This document shows positions 1 to 4,401 of a stretch of 9,366 bases of DNA, piece by piece. Source of the DNA: Candidatus Microgenomates bacterium (GTDB lineage Bacteria; Patescibacteriota; Microgenomatia; UBA1406; GWC2-37-13); the NCBI GenBank assembly GCA_016178125.1, contig JACOTV010000118.1:1-9366 (forward strand), given 5' to 3'. Both the position numbers and the translations under genes were made by a program. Within the stretch, counting starts at the first letter, position 1. Each line of letters opens with the position of its first letter. The notes under the pieces were generated by a model. It was given only the letters and a program-made list of their open reading frames with translations. It did no database searches and was not told the origin of the DNA.

Positions 1-254
1 AACTTTTTTGAAAGTAGGAGTAATTTTGCTTCGTCGTTTTTTTGGGTATTTGAACCCAGAAGCAATAGTTTTTTTTGGCCTTCCACCTGTTCTGCCTCGC
101 GCGTTTTCATAAGAAAATACCCCAGTGATGCCAGAGCACCTATAACAAAGAGTATGCTGTAGACCACAATCCCACGCTTCAACCACCGAAACATTCGTTC
201 AAGCGCATAGTAATCGTAGCGATTTTGGAGTAGATTTATACGTTTTTTCTTCAT
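1..254 (-). CDS. pilN: PilN-like T4P alignment protein, N-terminal part (runs off left edge)
   Basis: This partial gene has 84 complete codons visible and continues past the left edge. The protein opens with a basic cytoplasmic stretch containing INLL at residues 6-9, a hallmark of PilN, whose N-terminal tail docks into a groove of PilM. One hydrophobic membrane segment follows at about residues 29-49, and then a polar, Lys/Glu/Gln-rich segment that probably begins the coiled coil. In the family, PilN sits in the inner membrane and pairs with PilO to align the pilus machine. The start is clear: its ATG overlaps the pilM stop as ATGA (251-254), the usual translational coupling of pilM and pilN. 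I see no good Shine-Dalgarno site; a G-run lies about ten bases upstream. Identity rests on the INLL motif, the topology and the position after pilM, since most of the protein is missing. Confidence 0.77.
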   Translation of the reverse strand, partial: MKKKRINLLQNRYDYYALERMFRWLKRGIVVYSILFVIGALASLGYFLMKTREAEQVEGQKKLLLLGSNTQKNDEAKLLLLSKK

Positions 255-1282
255 GTCAGATTGCCCCCAACGGCCGGGATGTAGTATGGCATGTCTTCGC
301 GGTGAAGGTTGGAGATGTTGTTTTTTGTGAAGAACGACGAAATGTTTAGTGTTGCAGAGGGGATCGCTAGGTACTTGCCAACTAATACGTCGAACCCGTG
401 GAACTTAGATGTGTTGTTAAACAAGTAAACTCCTTGGATCTGCTTCTTAAACGTTGAAGTAATAAGCGTTGTCGCATGTTGGATTTCGGTCAAAAAATCT
501 TTTATTGCAGGCGCCAGAATGGTCTCGAGATGATAACTAGAATTTGGGGTAATACCAAATGTTTTAAGAAGCTCCTCGGCTTTTGGATGGTCGACATTTA
601 AGTTCACCTGAATTTCTTTGATAAATAAGTTATAGCCTATTGCAAAATTGTGGCTGTATACCAAGATGTTGCGCTGAATATCAAAAAAGTATAACGATGT
701 TGTCTGAGAACCAAAGTTAATAAATAGGTATCCTGCGTTGTTGAGTGACGCCTGGGGTTTAAAAATGGAGCTAAACAGTCGACCGGCCGCACTAATTTCG
801 GATTCTATAACCACCGGGGCAAGGCCAGCGCGCTCGACGGTTCGCTCAATCTTCTGAATGATTTTTTTTGGTGCCGCGACAATAAGGGCCAGGTTCTTGC
901 GTGCGTCGAGATCTTCGTACACGATTTCAATATCGATATTCGTGTCTTCAAGCGGCATGGGAATAAACTGATCAGCCTGGTATTTAACCGCCGAAAGAAG
1001 CTCTTTTTCGTTCAATTTAGGCATGTCTATGAATCGGCTGTAGGTATAGGAGTCGGGTATGACAATTGCGACATCGCGTTTATAGACGTTGTTTTTGGCC
1101 AAAAGAGCCGACAAGTTTTCGCTTTGAGTATCGATGTTTTTATCGACATCGCTTTTAAAAAAGAGCGGATCTGCCTCACCACGCCCGAGGGCATTTGCTT
1201 CAAACAGATTCCCCGTCTTGCGTACGTCGGCAAGTCTAATTTCGGTATCTGCGATGTCAAGCACGACAAAATCTTGTGCCAT
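251..1282 (-). CDS. pilM: PilM, actin-like T4P assembly protein
   Basis: This is a 343-residue cytoplasmic protein of the actin/FtsA-like PilM family, about the usual length. It forms a ring under the inner membrane and holds the tail of PilN. Family landmarks are an N-terminal strand VVLDIADTEIRL (6-17, phosphate-1 position), the segment YQADQFIPMPLED (101-113), AAPKKIIQKIERTVERAGL (136-154) and a phosphate-2 region INFGSQTTSLYFF (188-200). The adenosine-motif region near 286-297 reads YLFNNTSKFHGF, where family members usually have a glycine-rich LSGGG. The phosphate-1 loop likewise has Ala-Asp where Gly-Ser is common. Nucleotide binding may therefore be weakened; this is inference. The start is the ATG at 1282, because the family's first strand begins only five residues in. 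No Shine-Dalgarno is present, but an extended -10-like element lies eight bases upstream. The gene follows the minor pilin genes and overlaps pilN by four bases. Confidence 0.92.
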   Translation of the reverse strand: MAQDFVVLDIADTEIRLADVRKTGNLFEANALGRGEADPLFFKSDVDKNIDTQSENLSALLAKNNVYKRDVAIVIPDSYTYSRFIDMPKLNEKELLSAVKYQADQFIPMPLEDTNIDIEIVYEDLDARKNLALIVAAPKKIIQKIERTVERAGLAPVVIESEISAAGRLFSSIFKPQASLNNAGYLFINFGSQTTSLYFFDIQRNILVYSHNFAIGYNLFIKEIQVNLNVDHPKAEELLKTFGITPNSSYHLETILAPAIKDFLTEIQHATTLITSTFKKQIQGVYLFNNTSKFHGFDVLVGKYLAIPSATLNISSFFTKNNISNLHREDMPYYIPAVGGNLT

Positions 1283-1290
1283 ATAAATTC

Positions 1291-1299
1291 ATGATAGCA
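1291..1299 (-). promoter_or_regulatory. Extended -10-like element upstream of pilM
   Basis: On the minus strand the sequence reads TGC-TATCAT, with the hexamer at 1291-1296 and the TG extension at 1298-1299. Eight bases (1283-1290) separate the hexamer from the pilM ATG, so transcription would begin at or near the start codon. I see no convincing -35 box at 16-18 bases. The wider string ACCTGCTATCATGAATT closely matches the element before the second pilin gene (ACCTGCTACAATGAATT), which supports it being functional. There is no experimental evidence. Confidence 0.5.
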
Positions 1300-1307
1300 G
1301 GTTTCGC

Positions 1308-1859
1308 TTATTGATTCCTTAGTTTTATCTTTGTGGAGTACGGAAGGGACGCTGCCGTTTCCCCGGCGACCGCCGAAACATAGTTTACCGTGTACGAGAT
1401 AGTCACAATAGGAGCTGAGTATTGAGATGGCAGGTTACAGCTCATACTGAATCCGCTCACACTCACCTTTGCACTTGTTAGCGCAAGGGGCGTGGCAAGA
1501 ACCGATGAATTTGAGGCTACGGCGTTCCCCGAAAGTGAGTAATAAAACGAGTTTCCCTGTCGGTCACGCAGTACCAATGGGTTTTGTGCTATGGGGGTTG
1601 ACGAAGCCGACGTACACACTTTATTAAAATCGGTTGCTGGATATGCGCTGTGAAGACTTATGGCAGAATTTCGGATATTGAACTTCATAGAGTTTAAGAT
1701 AAAATCGCCCTGGGTTTTAACCGTGGTGAGTGCATACACACGAGCTTCTTGCCTGATTACCGCAAACACTACTGTAAATAGCACAGGAATCATAATCGAG
1801 ATTATCCCCATGACGATGAGAATTTCCATAATAGTAAACGCGCGTTTATTCCTATTCAT
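1308..1859 (-). CDS. Minor prepilin, GspJ/PilW-like
   Basis: This is a 183-residue prepilin. It has a seven-residue basic leader, MNRNKRA, followed by FTIMEILIVMG with the conserved Glu5 of the mature N-terminal helix. The residue before the predicted cleavage site is Ala instead of the usual Gly. The helix carries on through a hydrophobic stretch into a polar amphipathic part, and the rest is a Ser/Thr-rich ectodomain with two cysteines (KVC and MSC), likely a disulfide. It is the longest pilin here and lies last in the H-I-J-like order, which suggests the PilW/GspJ role in the tip-priming complex; that assignment is by context. The start chosen is the ATG at 1859, giving a normal leader. 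A GTG at 1874 would add five residues that do not look like a leader. The gene overlaps the preceding pilin by eight bases (1852-1859) with no Shine-Dalgarno, so translation is probably coupled. Confidence 0.8.
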   Translation of the reverse strand: MNRNKRAFTIMEILIVMGIISIMIPVLFTVVFAVIRQEARVYALTTVKTQGDFILNSMKFNIRNSAISLHSAYPATDFNKVCTSASSTPIAQNPLVLRDRQGNSFYYSLSGNAVASNSSVLATPLALTSAKVSVSGFSMSCNLPSQYSAPIVTISYTVNYVSAVAGETAASLPYSTKIKLRNQ

Positions 1860-2307
1860 ATTTGTTGTACACAATGGTTACCGGAACACTCATCGTTCCT
1901 GCTCCTTGAACCCACGAGACGGTGACAATCGCCGTTATCTGGTAATCAGTCCCGGCATTTAATTGGCGTGACATACTCACCTCACGCTTAAAAAATCCAT
2001 TTAGGGTGTAGCCTGGACACGCACCTGCGGCGGGCCAAGCAGTTAAGGGGGTTGAGTTAAAACAATAGACTGTTTGCGTACCTACTGGGAGCACGGTTTT
2101 TGGAAGAAAGGTGTTATCCCAATCATTTTCTTTTTCAGCGCCCAACCATTCGGTAATCTCCTCAGCATAGCGGGTTGCGTACAGTCGCCGCTCATTGGTT
2201 TTAAGCGTCGAAAGCGATGTTGTTGCAAGGCGCAAAACCATGATTAAAAATACGCTCAATATAGCGACAAAAATGGTGATTTCGATCAGAGAAAATCCGC
2301 GTCTCAT
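1852..2307 (-). CDS. Minor prepilin, PilV/GspI-like
   Basis: This is a 151-residue prepilin with a very short leader, MRRG, cleaved before FSLIEITIFVAIL (Glu5 present), followed by a hydrophobic helix to about residue 26. The middle has an aromatic, charged stretch (EEITEWLGAEKENDWDN) typical of PilV/GspI proteins. The C-terminal end, ITAIVTVSWVQGAG through VPVTIVYNKYE, is the strand pair with a conserved VxVxW motif seen in the 'type IV pilus modification protein PilV' family. Two cysteines (VYC and GAC) are present in the ectodomain. Its start lies three bases after the stop of the upstream pilin gene. In the family, such proteins join a minor-pilin complex that initiates the fibre at the inner membrane and ends up at the tip. 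I am confident it is a prepilin and fairly confident of the subtype. Confidence 0.82.
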   Translation of the reverse strand: MRRGFSLIEITIFVAILSVFLIMVLRLATTSLSTLKTNERRLYATRYAEEITEWLGAEKENDWDNTFLPKTVLPVGTQTVYCFNSTPLTAWPAAGACPGYTLNGFFKREVSMSRQLNAGTDYQITAIVTVSWVQGAGTMSVPVTIVYNKYE

Positions 2308-2310
2308 AGG

Positions 2311-2823
2311 TTAACAGGAAAACTCTGCGCTTTGGGTTATTTGCCCCGCAGTCGCGACAGTCACAGAAACACATCGTGCAAGGACCGTATTTCGCAGGGT
2401 GACTGTTTGATTTGCCGCAGGTGCAATGGTTATGCTCTGATTCAGTTTGTTAAAGAGGAATGTAGTATCTGATGCCGGGGCCGAAACGGTGATCCCGGTC
2501 GGTAGTTGATAGGTTGCGGTGACAAGACTTTGGGCAGAATTACACGCAGCCTCGCAACAGAGTCGAAGGGTGTATGAGCCCGTAGTAGTTAACGCTACCT
2601 GATACCCGTTAAAGTCGGCGCATGCGGTCCCGCTATCGCCTGCGGTTGCGCTCGTTGACGCCAAAGACATTACGTCTGATAGCTTTCTTACTTCTTGATT
2701 GAGACGCCGTTTCTGAATAGTGTCGTTATAGCGGGTGATCCCAAACCCCACTGACGCCAACAAAATACTACAAACTACCATGAGTTCGATGAGGGTGAAT
2801 GCGCGGCGGTTACTTTTGTCCAT
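2311..2823 (-). CDS. Minor prepilin, FimT/GspH-like
   Basis: This is a 170-residue prepilin. The leader MDKSNRRA is followed by FTLIELMVVCSILL with Glu5; cleavage would be after Ala, not Gly. The N-terminal helix continues through TRYNDTIQKRRLNQEVRKL, and the ectodomain is rich in Thr, Ala and Ser. The C-terminal segment TVLARCVSVTVATAGQI resembles the closing strands of FimT/GspH pilins. There are seven cysteines: one within the membrane helix and six in the ectodomain, including a Cys-Cys pair (LRLCCEAAC) and a C-terminal Cys. The start is the ATG at 2823, which overlaps the upstream pilin's end by 14 bases (2810-2823). It is the first of three different minor pilins in the H-I-J-like order. 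Subtype is assigned from the C-terminal pattern and position and is moderately certain. Confidence 0.8.
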   Translation of the reverse strand: MDKSNRRAFTLIELMVVCSILLASVGFGITRYNDTIQKRRLNQEVRKLSDVMSLASTSATAGDSGTACADFNGYQVALTTTGSYTLRLCCEAACNSAQSLVTATYQLPTGITVSAPASDTTFLFNKLNQSITIAPAANQTVTLRNTVLARCVSVTVATAGQITQSAEFSC

Positions 2824-3259
2824 AGGGTCCCATGCAATAGTTACATGCCTGTGTCCCCGCGGCGGTTGAACAATCGTAGGTTACGGTGCACGTTGAGCTG
2901 CCGGGCGCTTCAAGAATCGTTCCTATGGTATAGTCAGCGCCTGAGGATAATTGGGTGTAATAATATGTCTGTGCGGTGCATTTGGGGTCACGCGGTTGCA
3001 GTGATAAATAGGTGTTTGCGCCAAATACCAATCCCCCGGTCGATGCACAGTCGAGCGAAAATGAGGCTGTTGCGGGATAAGTATTCGCTTCGCTTCGGTA
3101 TAATTCGAGCGCGGCGCGTACTTGCTCAATGTCGGTCTTGCGTCGCGCGTCACGCGAGCTGATTAACGATGACCTATATGAAAAGGTAGATACCGCAGCC
3201 AATATGCCGATAATTGACACGACAACAATAAGTTCTATGAGGGTGAAACCACGTTTCAT
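2810..3259 (-). CDS. GspG/PilA-like prepilin, six-cysteine ectodomain
   Basis: This is a 149-residue prepilin with a minimal leader, MKRG, cleaved before FTLIELIVVVSIIGILA (Glu5). An amphipathic helix follows with SSRDARRKTDIEQVRAALEL, ending in the ANTYPA turn, the pattern of GspG-family major pilins and pseudopilins. QPRDPKC corresponds to the PKDP motif of that family, and YTIGT near the end matches YQIGT of the preceding gene, so the two are probably paralogues over their full length. The ectodomain has six cysteines. The start is the ATG at 3259; a TTG directly upstream (3262) could also initiate, adding one Met. The gene is preceded by a 37-base gap holding a good promoter-like sequence, so it may start a transcript of its own and be expressed separately from the upstream pilin. 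It could be the major pilin or a minor one; the sequence does not say which. Confidence 0.85.
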   Translation of the reverse strand: MKRGFTLIELIVVVSIIGILAAVSTFSYRSSLISSRDARRKTDIEQVRAALELYRSEANTYPATASFSLDCASTGGLVFGANTYLSLQPRDPKCTAQTYYYTQLSSGADYTIGTILEAPGSSTCTVTYDCSTAAGTQACNYCMGPYGQK

Positions 3260-3265
3260 CAATTC

Positions 3266-3293
3266 ATTGTAGCAGGTATTTTAAAGTCAACAA
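3266..3293 (-). promoter_or_regulatory. Promoter-like element before the second pilin gene
   Basis: On the minus strand there is a TTGTTG -35-like box (3288-3293), a 16-base spacer and a TACAAT -10 box (3266-3271) preceded by the TGC extension. Only six bases (3260-3265) lie between the -10 and the ATG at 3259, which implies a leaderless or nearly leaderless message, perhaps starting at the adjacent TTG/ATG. A closer TTGACT (3285-3290) leaves only 13 bases of spacer and is unlikely to be the -35. The string ACCTGCTACAATGAATT nearly repeats the element before pilM. Confidence 0.55.
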
Positions 3294-3296
3294 AGA

Positions 3297-3713
3297 TTAT
3301 TGTTGATTAGTGAATGAAGGATATGGCGTAGGTTCGGCTTCCCATCCGGCGGTGCCTATTTGATAGGTCGTCGCAGAACATCCGGTGCAGGTATAGCTTG
3401 AGCCGGTTGGATCCTTGGGAACCGTGGTCATGATAGTTGTTGCAGGGTTGGGGCAACTGATGGTCGTGTAAATTGCCGTTGCGACGCCTCCTGGGGGGGT
3501 TGGATATACTGATCCACACACCGCATAGTATTGTTCAAGCGCGTTTGCTATGGTTCGCAAATCGCCGCGGCGTCTGGTGTCGCGTGCTTTTTTCTGGGTG
3601 CCATTAAATGAAACGAGACCGACGGTTGCGATAATGGCGATAATGGCAATTACCACCAAAAGCTCAAGGAGCGTGTACCCTTTTTTATCTTTAAATCTGT
3701 GAAGCAATTTCAT
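3297..3713 (-). CDS. GspG/PilA-like prepilin, four-cysteine ectodomain
   Basis: This is a 138-residue prepilin of the GspG/major pilin type. The leader is MKLLHRFKDKKG (12 residues), with cleavage before YTLLELLVVIAIIAI; Glu5 is present, but the first mature residue is Tyr instead of the usual Phe. The helix continues through KKARDTRRRGDLRTIANALEQYY. VPKDPTGSSY (near residue 97) matches the PKDPWGNPY signature of GspG pseudopilins, with the Trp replaced. Four cysteines lie in the ectodomain, two of them as CTGC. The C-terminus is Pro-rich and ends in Gln-Gln. It is the first pilin gene after the delta-prime gene, nine bases downstream, and may be co-transcribed with it. A weak GAAGTG sequence lies upstream. 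The chosen ATG sits inside a TATCAT string resembling the -10 elements found elsewhere here, so a downstream start cannot be fully excluded. Confidence 0.86.
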   Translation of the reverse strand: MKLLHRFKDKKGYTLLELLVVIAIIAIIATVGLVSFNGTQKKARDTRRRGDLRTIANALEQYYAVCGSVYPTPPGGVATAIYTTISCPNPATTIMTTVPKDPTGSSYTCTGCSATTYQIGTAGWEAEPTPYPSFTNQQ

Positions 3714-3722
3714 GATAGTACG

Positions 3723-4358
3723 TCACTTCTGTTTATAAATGAAAATAAGTACGCGGTCAAGTGCATATTGGGGATTGAGGTTATTTTCGCGGACGCGGCT
3801 GCGGGTAATGAGTATCTCTCTTAATATATGCGATGCGCGGGGATTTGTTGCCAGACGACTCCGTACATATTCGATCAAAAGATCAAAGGGTTCAATAGGA
3901 TTCTCGTACTTGGTGACCTGGAAAACAGGATGGTTTAGTGGGGGCGTTTTGCTCTGAAACGCCTGTTCGATTCCCTCCCCTGCTGCGGGTTTTTTGCTGA
4001 GCCGCCCCGGCGCATGAATGACTTGAGATCGTGAAAGAATAGTGGGCAGTAACCGATTGGGCTGTGTTGCTTCCATGACAAATAAATCGTAAGGGTTGTG
4101 CTCTTCCAGGGTTTTGAGCAACGCGTTCTGCGCTTCAATCGATGCGGTATCGAAGCTATAAAGAATAAAAAGGCGTGGCTCTGAAGGGGCATAAACGGTG
4201 GCTTTAATAAGCTCACGAATTTGCTTTATTGAAAACTCTTTTCCCTCGGGGTCAAACCGTGTTATATATAGCTCATTAAGATGATGTTTTGAGATTTGTT
4301 CGGCGATAAGTGCTTCGGTTGCGTCACGCGACGGCGAATCAAGAATAAGGGGGATCAT
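3723..4358 (-). CDS. holB: Minimal DNA polymerase III delta-prime-like clamp-loader subunit
   Basis: This 211-residue protein resembles the AAA+ core of the clamp-loader delta-prime subunit, which is part of the complex that opens the sliding clamp and loads it on DNA. The diagnostic block is IKQIRELI (44-51), then EAQNALLKTLEE (76-86), then PNRLLPTILSRSQVI (100-114), which contains the SRC-type motif as SRS. The Walker A position near the N-terminus reads SPSRDATEA (8-16) and cannot form a P-loop; loss of ATP binding is also known in E. coli delta-prime. The Cys4 zinc module of bacterial homologues is absent. At 211 residues against about 334 in E. coli, the C-terminal collar domain is greatly reduced. 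The start chosen is the ATG at 4358, because a -10-like TAAAAT covers the ATG at 4370; that in-frame ATG would add four residues. The gene heads the leftward pilin series. Confidence 0.78.
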   Translation of the reverse strand: MIPLILDSPSRDATEALIAEQISKHHLNELYITRFDPEGKEFSIKQIRELIKATVYAPSEPRLFILYSFDTASIEAQNALLKTLEEHNPYDLFVMEATQPNRLLPTILSRSQVIHAPGRLSKKPAAGEGIEQAFQSKTPPLNHPVFQVTKYENPIEPFDLLIEYVRSRLATNPRASHILREILITRSRVRENNLNPQYALDRVLIFIYKQK

Positions 4359-4364
4359 AGAATA

Positions 4365-4394
4365 TTGCATTTTAGCACGGTAATTATGTATAGT
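4365..4394 (+). promoter_or_regulatory. Promoter-like element for pilB
   Basis: On the plus strand there is TATAGT at 4389-4394 (a good -10) with a weak TTGCAT -35 (4365-4370) at an 18-base spacer. Seven bases lie between the -10 and the ATG at 4402, so transcription would begin at about the start codon. No Shine-Dalgarno is present. The -35 overlaps the -10 of the opposing promoter. This supports the ATG at 4402, not the upstream GTG at 4393, which lies within the -10 hexamer. Confidence 0.5.
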
Positions 4395-4397
4395 GAA
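4369..4397 (-). promoter_or_regulatory. Promoter-like element for the delta-prime/pilin direction
   Basis: On the minus strand there is a TTCACT -35-like box (4392-4397; four of six match TTGACA), a 17-base spacer, and TAAAAT (4369-4374) preceded by the TGC extension. Ten bases separate the -10 from the ATG at 4358, giving a leader of only about three bases. It shares the TGC-TAnnAT pattern with the elements before pilM and the second pilin. Its -35 overlaps the -10 of the opposing pilB promoter. Confidence 0.55.
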
Positions 4398-4401
4398 ATG
4401 T

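Noticed and set aside
1660..1962. Plus-strand open frame of about 100 codons across two minor pilin genes
   Set aside because: It is antisense to two well-supported prepilin genes, spans their junction and has no recognisable domain or start signal.
2845..3162. Plus-strand open frame of about 105 codons opposite the second pilin gene
   Set aside because: The translation is Arg/Cys-rich with low-complexity character typical of an antisense shadow, and the opposite strand encodes a clear pilin.
2783..3247. Near-identical 17-base repeats at 2783-2799 and 3231-3247
   Set aside because: Both encode the conserved FTLIEL prepilin motif on the minus strand; the similarity is explained by protein conservation and shared ancestry, not by a separate repeat element.
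251..4358. Alternative genetic code with TGA read as glycine
   Set aside because: TGA ends pilM exactly where pilN begins (ATGA overlap) and ends the delta-prime gene just before the next pilin, so it acts as a stop.
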